Source: Pseudoxanthomonas gei
GTDB taxonomy: Bacteria; Pseudomonadota; Gammaproteobacteria; Xanthomonadales; Xanthomonadaceae
Direction: 5' to 3'
DNA length: 64,000 nt
Assembly (NCBI RefSeq): GCF_010119615.1
Contig: NZ_QOVG01000005.1
Coordinates: 124,001-188,000 of the forward strand
Position numbers and translations under genes: made by a program. Positions 8,994 through 17,843 of the stretch are shown here, piece after piece. The notes under the pieces were generated by a model that worked only from the letters and a program-made list of their open reading frames with translations, searched no databases and was not told the origin of the DNA. Each line of letters begins with the position of its first letter. The stretch's first letter is position 1.

Positions 8994-9035
8994 CTCCCTC
9001 CCTTGCGAAGCAGGGGAGGGCCGGGGAGGGGTTGC
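8994..9035 (+). repeat. REP-like palindrome, family A, left-facing copy
   Basis: CTCCCTCCCTTGCGAAGCAG followed by GGGAGGGCC and GGGGTTGC. Nearly identical to 4507-4548 in the same orientation. With the opposite-orientation copy at 9599-9642 it brackets the DUF559 gene. Confidence 0.75.
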
Positions 9036-9101
9036 CCTTGATCTGGCTCTGCTTTGCTTCAAGAATGGAGTAGCAAGAGGAACAGCCAAGGCAGGATGCC
9101 A

Positions 9102-9461
9102 ATGGACAAACTCCGCAGAAGAGCGCGCCAGCTTCGCAACGCTGCCACCGACGCCGAACGGCGGCTTTGGCAGCATCTCCGCCTGAAGCAATTGGCAGGT
9201 TTCAAGTTCAGACGGCAAATGCCCATAGCGGGCTACATCGCGGATTTCATGTGCTGCGAAGCGATGCTGATAGTCGAGCTGGATGGCGGACAGCATTTAG
9301 AGTGTGGGGACTGCGACCGGCGGCGCACTTTGGCGTTGCAGGCGGTGGGCTATCGGGTTGTGCGCTATTGGAATGATGATGTGTTGCTGCGAACTTCGTT
9401 GGTGCTTGAGGATATTCTCGTAAATCTGGCATTGAGCCAGGGCCTTGGCGCAGGAAAATGA
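9102..9461 (+). CDS. DUF559 domain protein, Vsr-like PD-(D/E)XK nuclease fold
   Basis: 119 residues. The start at 9102 is chosen for GGCAGG 6 nt upstream; ATG 9096 is also possible. The pattern RRRARQLRN...TDAERRLW, then FKFRRQMPIAGYIADF and IVELDGGQH is typical of DUF559. Putative nuclease residues are Asp48, Glu59 and His65. Such proteins are predicted endonucleases related to Vsr and restriction enzymes, but their biological role is undefined. It has no metabolic link to the ole genes and is flanked by inverted REP-like palindromes, so I read it as an inserted cassette. Confidence 0.85.
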   Translation: MDKLRRRARQLRNAATDAERRLWQHLRLKQLAGFKFRRQMPIAGYIADFMCCEAMLIVELDGGQHLECGDCDRRRTLALQAVGYRVVRYWNDDVLLRTSLVLEDILVNLALSQGLGAGK

Positions 9462-9503
9462 GTAGGGGCAGCTAGACCGGCGTGATAGCCAGGAGCTAGC
9501 GCC

Positions 9504-9600
9504 AAGAGCTAAGAACAAGAGCTAAGAACAAGAGCTAAGAACAAGAGCTAAGAACAAGAGCTAAGAACAAGAGCTAAGAACAAGAGCTAAGAACAAGAGC
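9504..9600 (+). repeat. 13-bp tandem repeat array, 7.5 copies
   Basis: Seven perfect copies of AAGAGCTAAGAAC in register from 9504 to 9594, plus a six-base partial copy ending at 9600 that runs into the next REP. A degenerate copy (AGGAGCTAGCGCC) precedes it. The absence of divergence suggests recent expansion. No coding sense is apparent. Confidence 0.95.
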
Positions 9601-9642
9601 ACCCCTCCTCAATCCTCCCCTGCGCTGCGCGCAAGGGAGGAG
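9599..9642 (-). repeat. REP-like palindrome, family A, inverted copy
   Basis: GCACCCCTCC, then CCTCCCCTGCGCTGCGCGC and AAGGGAGGAG: same family and orientation as 4606-4651 and opposite to 8994-9035. A decayed third copy is visible at 9801-9830, on the other side of the CAA/CAG tract. Confidence 0.7.
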
Positions 9643-9643
9643 G

Positions 9644-9797
<154 letters not shown>

Positions 9798-9855
9798 GAC
9801 ACTCCCTCCCATCCCTGACTGCGCGCAAGGCAACAGGTCAAGAGCACAAGCACAC

Positions 9856-10863
9856 ATGAAGATCCTTGTCACCGGCGGTGGTGGATTCCTGGGCCAGGCG
9901 CTGTGCCGCGGGCTGGTCGAGCGTGGCCACCACGTTGTCAGTTTCAACCGCGGAAACTATCCGGTGCTCGCGCAGATGGGAGTGGGCCAGGTGCAGGGAG
10001 ACCTGGCCGACGCGCACGCGTTGACGCATGCCGCCGATGGCGTCGAGGCGATCTTCCACAATGCGGCCAAGGCGGGGGCGTGGGGCAGCTACGGCAGTTA
10101 TCACTCGGCCAATGTCATCGGCACCCAGAACGTGCTCGATGCCTGCCGCCGGCATGGCATCGGCAAGCTGGTGTACACCTCCACCCCCAGCGTCACCCAT
10201 CGCGCCACCCATCCGGTCGAGGGCGGCACCGCCGAGACCGTGCCCTACGGCGAGAACTTCCAGGCGCCTTATGCCACCACCAAGACCATCGCCGAGAAAG
10301 CGGTGCTGGCCGCCAACGATTCGACCCTGGCCACCGTGGCCCTGCGCCCGCGGCTGATCTGGGGTCCGGGCGACCAGCAGATCCTGCCGCGCCTGGTGGC
10401 GCGCGCGAAGGCCGGGCGCCTGCGCATCGTCGGCGACGGCAACAACCTGGTCGATACGACTTACATCGACAACGCCGCGCAGGCGCACTTCGATGCCTTC
10501 GAACACCTGGCGGCAGGCGCCGCCTGCGCCGGGCGTGCCTATTTCATCTCCAACGGCGAACCCAAGCCGATGGGCGAGCTGCTCAATGCCTTGCTCGATG
10601 CGGCCGGCGCGCCGCGCGTCGACAGGCATTTGTCCTTCAAGGCCGCCTATCGCATCGGCGCGGCGTGCGAAGTGCTGTGGAAGGTGCTGCCGTTGCAAGG
10701 CGAACCACCGATGACGCGCTTCCTGGCCGAGCAGCTCAGCACCACGCACTGGTACGACATGGCGCCGGCCACGCGCGACTTCGGCTACCGGCCGCGCGTC
10801 AGTTTTGACGAAGGGCTCACAAGACTGAAGCAATCTTTATCGAAAGGCGCCGCCCTCACCTGA
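9856..10863 (+). CDS. oleD: OleD, NADPH-dependent 2-alkyl-3-ketoalkanoate reductase
   Basis: 335 residues, extended SDR (3-beta-HSD-like). OleD reduces the 2-alkyl-3-ketoacid derived from the OleA product to the 2-alkyl-3-hydroxyacid used by OleC. The nucleotide-binding motif TGGGGFLG is at residues 6-13, the Ser region STPS near 109-112, and Tyr139/Lys143 in YATTK. The start is fixed by the N-terminal Rossmann motif. No clear Shine-Dalgarno precedes it, and the upstream leader consists of repeats. Although separated from oleABC, it completes the pathway. Confidence 0.93.
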   Translation: MKILVTGGGGFLGQALCRGLVERGHHVVSFNRGNYPVLAQMGVGQVQGDLADAHALTHAADGVEAIFHNAAKAGAWGSYGSYHSANVIGTQNVLDACRRHGIGKLVYTSTPSVTHRATHPVEGGTAETVPYGENFQAPYATTKTIAEKAVLAANDSTLATVALRPRLIWGPGDQQILPRLVARAKAGRLRIVGDGNNLVDTTYIDNAAQAHFDAFEHLAAGAACAGRAYFISNGEPKPMGELLNALLDAAGAPRVDRHLSFKAAYRIGAACEVLWKVLPLQGEPPMTRFLAEQLSTTHWYDMAPATRDFGYRPRVSFDEGLTRLKQSLSKGAALT

Positions 10864-10931
10864 AAAACACTTCCGCTCAGGATGATGAACGGCACAGCCA
10901 CCCCGGCTTACCACTTCCTCCGGAGCTTCCC

Positions 10932-11087
10932 ATGTTGCATTACGCCGTCATCTTCCTGGTCATCGCCATCATCGCCGCCGTGCTGGGTTTCAGCGGCATT
11001 GCCGGCGCCGCCAGCAGCATCGCCTGGATCCTGTTCGTGGTCTTCCTGATCCTGGCCATCGTTGCCTTCCTGCGCAAGAAAGTCTGA
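10932..11087 (+). CDS. DUF1328 family small membrane protein
   Basis: 51 residues: [20 protein letters not shown], then [19 protein letters not shown] and a basic end RKKV. Two transmembrane helices joined by a Gly/Ala-rich turn are the hallmark of DUF1328 (UPF0391, E. coli YtjA-like). The function is unknown; relatives are often stress-induced. A Shine-Dalgarno-like CCGGAG precedes the ATG. Confidence 0.85.
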   Translation: MLHYAVIFLVIAIIAAVLGFSGIAGAASSIAWILFVVFLILAIVAFLRKKV

Positions 11088-11157
11088 TCCTGCCAGCGTC
11101 GTCGCTGTCCACGGCAGCGACGACGGCTGGTTACGCCTGCCGGGTAGAATGCCCCGC

Positions 11158-11790
11158 ATGGCAACCTCTCCTTTCGACGCACTCAAGCCGCTCGCTGGCC
11201 GCGCACTTGAGTCCGCACTCAATCGCGCCCTCGCGCTCGATCCCGATACGCTGCAGGCGCTGAAGCCTCTCGATGGCCGACAGGTGGCACTGACCCTGGA
11301 CGCGCCTGCACTGGCTTTGCAGGTGACCGTCGCCGGCGACCGGCTGGTGGTCGGCCCGGTGGATGCGAACCAGGAACCCGACCTCGCCGTGCGCACCACG
11401 CTGGGTGGCCTGCTTGGCCAGCTGCCGTTCCTGCGCAAGGACAACGTCGCACCCGTAGGCCGCGTGCGTGTCTCGGGGGACGCCGAACTGGCGCGCCGCC
11501 TGCAGACCCTGGCCGACCGTTTCGATCCCGACTGGCAGCAACCCTTCGTGGCCGTGTTTGGCGAGATCATCGGCGTGCAGATTGCCAACGCCGCGCGTGG
11601 CGCCTTGCGCCAGTTGCGCAGCGTCGGCGGCAACCTGGCCCAGAACGCGGCCGAATTCGTCACCGAGGAATCACGCGACGTGGTCGGGCGCGCCGAACTC
11701 AATGCCTTCCACGACGACGTCGACGCCCTGCGCGATGACGTCGATCGCCTGCAGGCCAAGGTCGATCGCCTGCACGGAAGCCGGGCATGA
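11158..11790 (+). CDS. ubiJ: UbiJ, ubiquinone biosynthesis accessory factor (SCP2 fold)
   Basis: 210 residues. The N-terminal part is an SCP2-like lipid-binding domain ([19 protein letters not shown]...[19 protein letters not shown]) and the C-terminus is a predicted coiled coil ([20 protein letters not shown]). UbiJ binds ubiquinone precursors in the cytosolic Ubi metabolon. Its stop overlaps the ubiB start by four bases (ATGA at 11787), so the two are translationally coupled, as is common in gammaproteobacteria. MATSPFD at 11158 is chosen over ATG 11149 from homolog-like N-termini. Confidence 0.88.
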   Translation: MATSPFDALKPLAGRALESALNRALALDPDTLQALKPLDGRQVALTLDAPALALQVTVAGDRLVVGPVDANQEPDLAVRTTLGGLLGQLPFLRKDNVAPVGRVRVSGDAELARRLQTLADRFDPDWQQPFVAVFGEIIGVQIANAARGALRQLRSVGGNLAQNAAEFVTEESRDVVGRAELNAFHDDVDALRDDVDRLQAKVDRLHGSRA

Positions 11791-13460
11791 AGGCCGCCCT
11801 GCGGGCCAGCAAGATCGGCCGGGTGCTGTTGCGCTACCGTCTGGACGACCTGTTCGAAGACACCCCGGCCGAGCGCTGGCTGAAGCTGGCACGGCCCTTC
11901 GTGCCACGTGCCTCGGCCACCATCGCCGCCCAGTCGCGCGGCGCGCGCCTGCGCCTGGCGCTGCAGGAGCTGGGTCCGATCTTCGTGAAGTTCGGCCAGA
12001 TCCTGTCGACCCGCCGCGACCTGGTGCCGCCGGACGTGGCCGACGAACTGTCGCAGCTGCAGGACCGGGTCAAGCCGTTCGATGGCGAGACCGCACGCGC
12101 CATCGTCGAGCAGGCCCTGGGAATGCCGGTGACCGAGGCCTTCGCCTCCTTCGATACCTCGCCATTGGCATCAGCCTCGATCGCCCAGGTGCATGCGGCC
12201 ACGCTGCTGCCCGACGCCAATGGGGTGTCGCGGGACGTGGTGGTCAAGGTGCTGCGGCCGAAGATCGAGAAACAGATCAAGGCCGATATCGCCCTGCTCA
12301 ATTCGGTCGCCGCGGTGGTCGACCGCGCCCATCCCAGCGCCGACAAGATCCGCCCGCGCGAGATCGTCGCCGAGATCGAAACCACGCTGGCCGCCGAACT
12401 CGACCTGCAGCGCGAGGGCGGCAACGCCAGCGTGATGCGGCGCATGTGGCTGGATTCGGACGACCTGTACGTGCCCGAGATCGTATGGAGCCACAGTGCC
12501 GAGCGCGCCCTGACCATGGAGCGCGTGCATGGCATCCCCTCCGATGACATCGCCGCGCTGGACGCGGCCGGCATCGACCGCAAGGCATTGGCGGCCAAGG
12601 GCGTGCGCGTGTTCTACACGCAGGTGTTCCGCGACAATTTCTTCCACGCCGACGCGCACGCCGGCAACATCTGGGTCGACAGCGACCCGGCGCGCAAGTC
12701 CAACCCGCGGTTCATCGCGCTGGACTTCGGCATCATGGGCCAGCTCTCGCAGCAGGATCAGTATTACCTGGCCGAGAATTTCATGGCCATCTTCAACAAG
12801 GACTACCGGCGCATCGCCGAGCTGCACGTGGAAGCAGGCTGGATGCCGGCCACCGTGCGCATCGACGAACTGGAAGCGGCCGCGCGCTCGGTCTGCGAGC
12901 CGTACTTCACCCGTCCGCTGTCGGAAATTTCGCTGGCCGAAGTGCTGATCAAGCTGTTCCGCACCGCGCAGAAGTACGAGCTGACCTTGCAGCCGCAACT
13001 GATACTGCTGCAGAAGACCCTGCTGAACATCGAAGGCGTCGGTCGCCAGCTGGACCCGCAGCTCGACATCTGGGCGGTGGCCAAGCCGGTGCTGGAACGC
13101 ATCCTGCTGGATCGCTACAGCCCGCAGCGCGCCGCCCAGGAATTGCGCAAGCGCCTGCCCGAGATCATGACCCACGCCCCTGACATGCCGCGGCTGGTGC
13201 ATGCCTGGCTGAAGCAGCAGGTGGAAGGCAAGCATGAGCTGGCCTTGCGCTCGCGCGACCTCAATGAACTGGCCGCGACCATGAAGGGCATGCAGCGGCG
13301 CATCGTCGCCGCCATCCTCGGCACCGGCCTGCTGATCGTGGCGGCGGTGCTGTATGGATTCGAAGCGGGCGGACCGCGGTTCTTCGGGATTCCGGCCTCA
13401 TCGTGGATTGCGGGCGTGGGCGGGCTGTGGGCGCTGCTGGCGGCGTGGCCACGGCGTTGA
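11787..13460 (+). CDS. ubiB: UbiB, ABC1/ADCK-type atypical kinase for ubiquinone synthesis
   Basis: 557 residues. The family-defining KxGQ motif is KFGQ at residues 68-71, followed by [11 protein letters not shown], the Ala-rich nucleotide loop region ([13 protein letters not shown]), a catalytic-loop equivalent HADAHAGN and FIALDFG. The C-terminus has two hydrophobic helices that anchor it to the inner membrane. UbiB is an ATPase-like protein needed to extract or present hydrophobic ubiquinone intermediates. Coupled to ubiJ. Confidence 0.95.
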   Translation: MKAALRASKIGRVLLRYRLDDLFEDTPAERWLKLARPFVPRASATIAAQSRGARLRLALQELGPIFVKFGQILSTRRDLVPPDVADELSQLQDRVKPFDGETARAIVEQALGMPVTEAFASFDTSPLASASIAQVHAATLLPDANGVSRDVVVKVLRPKIEKQIKADIALLNSVAAVVDRAHPSADKIRPREIVAEIETTLAAELDLQREGGNASVMRRMWLDSDDLYVPEIVWSHSAERALTMERVHGIPSDDIAALDAAGIDRKALAAKGVRVFYTQVFRDNFFHADAHAGNIWVDSDPARKSNPRFIALDFGIMGQLSQQDQYYLAENFMAIFNKDYRRIAELHVEAGWMPATVRIDELEAAARSVCEPYFTRPLSEISLAEVLIKLFRTAQKYELTLQPQLILLQKTLLNIEGVGRQLDPQLDIWAVAKPVLERILLDRYSPQRAAQELRKRLPEIMTHAPDMPRLVHAWLKQQVEGKHELALRSRDLNELAATMKGMQRRIVAAILGTGLLIVAAVLYGFEAGGPRFFGIPASSWIAGVGGLWALLAAWPRR

Positions 13461-13554
13461 CGATGCCTGTTCCGATGTCGGTTGCCCCCGCAATGACGCC
13501 TCCCGTCCGCCTTGCGGTTCCGCAACGCGCCTCGCGACCGCAGAACCTCCACCG

Positions 13555-13932
13555 ATGAGCCAGGATCCCTACAGCATCACCTTCTCCAGCCATGTGGCTG
13601 GATTGAAAGCCTGGGTGCGCGGTCCCGGCACGCTCGAGAACACCCTGGCCTACTGGCGGGCCATCGAGGCGGAACTGCGCCGACGGCCCGCTGCGGCGCT
13701 GCTGCTGGTGGACGAGATGCGCGGCGCGGCGCTGTCGGAAGAGCAATGGCGGCAAGTGGTCGAGATCATGAAGGGAGGCCCGCTGGACCAGTTCCGGGTC
13801 GCGCACGTCAAGCCCAACGGGTTGCAGACGATCGAATACTGCGAACTGTTCGCGGTCGAAGCCGGCATCTGTGCGCGCGTCTTCACCCATGAAGCCGAGG
13901 CGGTCAGGTGGCTGCGGCACGGATTGAGGTAG
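13555..13932 (+). CDS. Conserved hypothetical protein, STAS-like size
   Basis: 125 residues, start ATG at 13555 (MSQDPYSITFSSHVAGLKAW). It has an alternating strand/helix pattern (RPAAALLLVDEMRG, then YCELFAVEAGICARVFTHEAEAVRWL) resembling small alpha/beta domains such as SpoIIAA/STAS-like folds, but no decisive motif. No transmembrane segment or signal peptide. It lies 11 bp upstream of truC, so a shared transcript is likely. I do not recognise a function. Confidence 0.7.
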   Translation: MSQDPYSITFSSHVAGLKAWVRGPGTLENTLAYWRAIEAELRRRPAAALLLVDEMRGAALSEEQWRQVVEIMKGGPLDQFRVAHVKPNGLQTIEYCELFAVEAGICARVFTHEAEAVRWLRHGLR

Positions 13933-13943
13933 GGAGCCGCACC

Positions 13944-14669
13944 ATGGACGCCCCGGCCCCTGCCTGCGAACAGTCACTGGGTGTGCTGTTCGCCGACGAG
14001 CATCTTGCCGTCATCGACAAGCCCGCCGGGCTGATGGTCCATGACAGCAAGCTGGCGCGCGGCGAGACCGATTTCGCCGCCGACCGCCTGCGCGAGCAGT
14101 TCGGCAAACCCATTTTCCTGATCCACCGGCTGGACCGCGCCACCAGTGGGTGCCTGCTGCTGGCCTTCGACCGCGAGACTGCCAGCGCGCTGGGCAAGAA
14201 CCTGATGTCGCAGGATTTCGTCAAGGAATACCTGGCGGTGTGCCGTGGTTGGCCCGAAGCATCGTTCACCATCGACCATGCGCTCGACGGCGGGCCCGGC
14301 AAGCCGGAGAAGAAGCCGGCGGTGACCCACTTCCAGCGCCTGGCCACCGGCGAACTGCCGGTGCCGTCGAACGGTTTCGAAAACTCGCGCTATGCGCTGC
14401 TGCGTTGCCAGCTGGAGACCGGCCGCTTCCGCCAGATCCGCCGGCACCTGAAACATGCGTTCCACCACATGATCGGCGATACCAGCCACGGCGATGGCCG
14501 CCACAACCTGCAGTTCCGCATGCGCGGCGTGCATCGGATGCTGCTGCACGCCTCGCGCCTGTCTTTTACCCACCCGGCCAGTGGCCAGCGCATCGCGGCG
14601 ATCGCGCCGCTGGATGCGGAGTGGCGCAAGGTGTTCGCGCTGTTCGGCTGGGACGAAACCCTGGTGTAG
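13944..14669 (+). CDS. truC: RluA-family pseudouridine synthase, TruC-like
   Basis: 241 residues. The catalytic-Asp motif HRLDRATSG sits in LIHRLDRATSGCLLLA, preceded by DKPAGLMVHDS and followed by the family's ETGRFRQIRRHLKH. No S4 domain is present. That, together with the length and the HHMIGDTSHGDGRHN stretch, points to TruC, which makes pseudouridine 65 in tRNA, rather than an rRNA enzyme. AGGGAG lies 7 nt before the ATG at 13944. Confidence 0.85.
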   Translation: MDAPAPACEQSLGVLFADEHLAVIDKPAGLMVHDSKLARGETDFAADRLREQFGKPIFLIHRLDRATSGCLLLAFDRETASALGKNLMSQDFVKEYLAVCRGWPEASFTIDHALDGGPGKPEKKPAVTHFQRLATGELPVPSNGFENSRYALLRCQLETGRFRQIRRHLKHAFHHMIGDTSHGDGRHNLQFRMRGVHRMLLHASRLSFTHPASGQRIAAIAPLDAEWRKVFALFGWDETLV

Positions 14670-14701
14670 GGCGGGCCAGGCCCGCTCCTGCGAAGTGAAT
14701 G

Positions 14702-15091
14702 TCAGCCGATCTTCAGCGCGGCCATCACGATCAATGCGATGGCGCTGGCGAAGCCGACGAACCACACCAGGCTGCGCAGTGCCTGTACGTTGTTGATGTA
14801 GAACACGCCATGCAGGACACGGGCGACGACGAAGACGATGGCCAGCAGGTTGATGGTCATCGGACTGACGCCAGCCAGTTGCGCCATCAGCACGCCGGCG
14901 ACGAAAGCGGGAAACGACTCGAAGCCGTTGAGGTGCGCGGCGTGCGCGCGCTGCGAGCGCGGGTTGGTCTGTTTGGTCTGCCAGTCGCGCGGGTCGCGGT
15001 TGTTGTAGCGTTCGCCCGAGCGCTTGGCCACCGACACCCACAGATAGGGCAGCAATGCGGCGAGCAGGATGCACCAGTAGGCAATGGCCAT
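14702..15091 (-). CDS. MAPEG family membrane protein
   Basis: 129 residues with four predicted membrane helices. The pattern NNRDPR...RAHAAHLNGFESFPAFV...RVLHGVFYINNV...RSLVWFVGF is characteristic of bacterial MAPEG (eicosanoid/glutathione metabolism) proteins. Human relatives use glutathione on lipophilic substrates; the bacterial role is not established. Convergent with truC. Confidence 0.9.
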   Translation of the reverse strand: MAIAYWCILLAALLPYLWVSVAKRSGERYNNRDPRDWQTKQTNPRSQRAHAAHLNGFESFPAFVAGVLMAQLAGVSPMTINLLAIVFVVARVLHGVFYINNVQALRSLVWFVGFASAIALIVMAALKIG

Positions 15092-15137
15092 GTTCGTTCC
15101 AGTCGGAAGATGCGGCTAGCCTAGCCGAAGTGCATGC

Positions 15138-15167
15138 AAAAAAGAGACGGCGCCTTGCGGCGCCGTT
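15138..15167 (-). terminator. Intrinsic terminator of the M28 peptidase gene
   Basis: On the minus strand: ACGGCGCC, GCAA loop, GGCGCCGT, then CTCTTTTTT. The stem is an eight-bp GC-rich duplex with a GNRA loop, and it starts 25 bp past the M28 stop codon. Confidence 0.88.
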
Positions 15168-15191
15168 CCTTCGTTTCCGCGATCGGCTGGC

Positions 15192-16919
15192 TTACTTGGC
15201 CGCGGCGGCTACCGGCTTGGCCTGGATCATCCGGTCGCGCGCGGCCTTGAACGGATTGCCGGCGTACCAGTTCGGCCACGTGTCGCCCGCGGCCAGTTCC
15301 TTGCCCACGCCATACAGTGCGGTGAGGTCATCGACGGTGCCGTCCAGTTTCCAGGTGGCCGCGTCGTACTGGTCTGCAGGCTTGTGGTAGCGGTTCTTGC
15401 CGTAGTCCTCGCCTGCGGCCTTGCCGGCCTCGGCGCCGCCTTCGACCAGGTCTTCGCCGCCGTCGGCATACAGCGCCGGCACGCCGGCCTTGGCGAAGTT
15501 GAAGTGGTCGGAACGGAAGTAGTAGCCGCTTTGCACCGAGGATTCGCCATGCAAGGTGCGGCCCTGCGCGGCGGCGATGGGCTTGAGGATGTCCTCGAGC
15601 TCTGAGCTGCCGAAACCGGTGACGGTGATGTCCCTGGCCTTGCCGGCCACCGACATGGCGTCGATGTTGATCACCCCGGCGATCTTGGCGAGCGGGAAGG
15701 TCGGATGGGCGACGTAATACTTGGAACCCAGCAGGCCCGACTCTTCCAGCGTTACGGCCAGGAATACCAGCGAACGCAGTGGCTTCGGATCCTGGTGGGC
15801 GAAGGCCTCGGCGATCTCCAGGATGCCGGCCACGCCGGTGGCGTTGTCGATGGCACCGTTGTAGATGTTGTCGCCGGCCTCACCCTCGTGCTTGCCCAGG
15901 TGGTCCCAGTGGGCCATGTACAGCACCGCTTCGTCGGGACGTTCGCTGCCGGGCAGCACGCCGACCACGTTGCGCGACTTCTTCTCGCTGATCGTGCTCT
16001 TCAGGTCGAAAGACACCTTGGCCTTCAGCGGGACGGGTTTGAAGCCGCGCTTGCCGGCGTCCTTGTACGCCTGGGCCAGGTCCAGCCCGGCATCGGCGAA
16101 AAGCTGTTTCGCCACGTCGGCCGTGATCCAGCCCTGCGCCGGGATGCGCGCATCCGGGTCGTCCTTGGAAGGCAGGTCGTACTGCGCGCCGGACCAGGAG
16201 TTCTTCACCACGTCCCAGCCGTAGCTGGCGCCGGCATCGTCATGGATGATCAACGCGGCGGCGGCGCCCTTGCGCGCGGCTTCCTCGAACTTGTAGGTCC
16301 AGCGCCCGTAATAGGTCATGCGCTTGCCTTCGAACAGCTTGGCGTCATCGGCATGGAAGCCCGGGTCGTTGACGAACATGACCACGGTCTTGCCCTTCCA
16401 GTCCTGGCCGGCGTAATCGTTCCACTGCTGCTCCGGCGCATCCACGCCATAGCCCACGAACACCAGTTCGCTGTCCTGCACCTTCACTTCCGGCTGGCCG
16501 GTGCGGGTGCCGAGGACCATCTCGCTGCCGAACTTGAGCTCGCGGGTCTTGCCGTTGGCGTCGAGCTTCAGCACGGTGCCGGTGTCGGCGGTGGTCTCGA
16601 CCATCGACACGTCCTGGAAATAGCTGTCGCCATTGCCCGGCTTCAGGCCGATGCGCTGCATCTGCGCCTGGATATATTCGACGGTCTTGTCCTCACCCAC
16701 CGAACCCGGGCCGCGGCCCTCGAATTCGTCGGAAGACAGCGTCTTCACCAGCTCGGCGAAATCGGTCGCGTTGATGTCATTGGCGAAAGCGTGGGCGGGC
16801 GCGGCCGGGGCGGCAGGCGCGCTCGGCGCGGCGGCCGGGGTCGCGGGCGTTTCGCCATCGCGCTTGCAGGCAGCAAGCGCGGCAAGCATGGCAATGGAAA
16901 GCAGTAACTGGGATCGCAT
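15192..16919 (-). CDS. M28 family zinc aminopeptidase, lipoprotein with PA domain
   Basis: 575 residues. The lipobox LAAC places the lipidated Cys at 18, followed by a Pro/Ala-rich linker (about 24-45), so it is membrane-anchored on the periplasmic side. A protease-associated insert (residues about 140-290, with AARKGAAAALIIHDDAGASYGWD) precedes the catalytic domain. Zinc-site motifs are MAHWDHLG, GAIDNATGVAGILE, LEESGLLGS and the later RSDHFNFA. Expected to remove N-terminal residues from peptides. Monocistronic with its own terminator. Confidence 0.92.
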   Translation of the reverse strand: MRSQLLLSIAMLAALAACKRDGETPATPAAAPSAPAAPAAPAHAFANDINATDFAELVKTLSSDEFEGRGPGSVGEDKTVEYIQAQMQRIGLKPGNGDSYFQDVSMVETTADTGTVLKLDANGKTRELKFGSEMVLGTRTGQPEVKVQDSELVFVGYGVDAPEQQWNDYAGQDWKGKTVVMFVNDPGFHADDAKLFEGKRMTYYGRWTYKFEEAARKGAAAALIIHDDAGASYGWDVVKNSWSGAQYDLPSKDDPDARIPAQGWITADVAKQLFADAGLDLAQAYKDAGKRGFKPVPLKAKVSFDLKSTISEKKSRNVVGVLPGSERPDEAVLYMAHWDHLGKHEGEAGDNIYNGAIDNATGVAGILEIAEAFAHQDPKPLRSLVFLAVTLEESGLLGSKYYVAHPTFPLAKIAGVINIDAMSVAGKARDITVTGFGSSELEDILKPIAAAQGRTLHGESSVQSGYYFRSDHFNFAKAGVPALYADGGEDLVEGGAEAGKAAGEDYGKNRYHKPADQYDAATWKLDGTVDDLTALYGVGKELAAGDTWPNWYAGNPFKAARDRMIQAKPVAAAAK

Positions 16920-16971
16920 CCGGGATTCCTCGATTCAGGAACCCCGGATTCTAGCCTGTCCGGCCTTCGCT

Positions 16972-17634
16972 TCAGTCCTGCGGTGCGGTATCGGTGTCGA
17001 AGCTGCGCGCAGTGGCGCCGGTGATCTTGCCGGTCCTGGCGGTGCGGTGGACGTACAGCACCACCTCGCGCTCGAACACCAGCGGGCCTTCGACCACGGC
17101 ACGCGGGCCGATGATGATGCGCTGTGGCTTCTTCTTGTCCATGTTGAACATGCCGGTCGGCTTCTGCACCCGCAGCCCGCCGGCCACATGCGAATCGACT
17201 CCGACGGTGACATTGCCGCGCACGGTCTCGATGCCCCCGCCCAATTGCGTGGCCACCAGTCCGATCGCGCCGTTCACGGTTTCCGCGCCGCCTTTCACCT
17301 TGCCACCGCGGTCCACGAAGATGCTGCCGTTGACCGTCTCCAGGCCGCCGTTGACGGTGACGTCACGATCCAGCCTGATGCCGCCATTGACCGTTTCCAG
17401 CGCGCCGACCGTGGCCTTGTCGCCGACGCTGATGCTACCGTTTACGGTGCCGGCGTCCTGGGTGGTTGCGCCTCCGGCGATGCGGATGCTGCCGTTGACG
17501 GTTTCCAGGTCACCATAGGCCTGGCCGGCCTCGGCGCTGATGCTGCCATTGACCTTGGAGATGTCCTCGGCGGCGAAGGCGGGCGCGATGCACAGCGCCA
17601 GGGTGAGGAACAGGGCAGTGCGACGTGGGGACAT
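16972..17634 (-). CDS. Secreted protein with ETVNGSI tandem repeats
   Basis: 220 residues from ATG 17634. MSPRRTALFLTLALCIAPAF is a signal peptide ending in AFA-AE. The mature part has about seven imperfect copies of a roughly 18-25-residue unit centred on [EK][TV]VNG[SG]I (KVNGSIS, ETVNGSIR, GTVNGSIS, ETVNGGIR, ETVNGSIF, ETVNGAIG, ETVRGNVT). These alternate with Gly/Val strands, suggesting a right-handed beta-helix like bactofilins or DUF4097. A non-repeat end (KKKPQRIIIGPRAVVEGPLV) follows. No enzymatic motif. A periplasmic structural or binding role is only inferred. Confidence 0.75.
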   Translation of the reverse strand: MSPRRTALFLTLALCIAPAFAAEDISKVNGSISAEAGQAYGDLETVNGSIRIAGGATTQDAGTVNGSISVGDKATVGALETVNGGIRLDRDVTVNGGLETVNGSIFVDRGGKVKGGAETVNGAIGLVATQLGGGIETVRGNVTVGVDSHVAGGLRVQKPTGMFNMDKKKPQRIIIGPRAVVEGPLVFEREVVLYVHRTARTGKITGATARSFDTDTAPQD

Positions 17635-17843
17635 GGGGAGTTTCCTCTGTTGGGTGATCACGATGGGTTGATCAGTGCGATGCGCAGGACGCGTGCAGGG
17701 TTTAAACCCTCCAGGACTGCGCATGGACTACGGAACGCGAAGCCGGTTCCAAGCAGGCCTCATCGAAGGGCTCCTTGAAGCAGACTGCATGGGAGCAGGC
17801 TTCGCTACAATCCACACCTGCCTGAAGTCACTGGATTGCCGCC

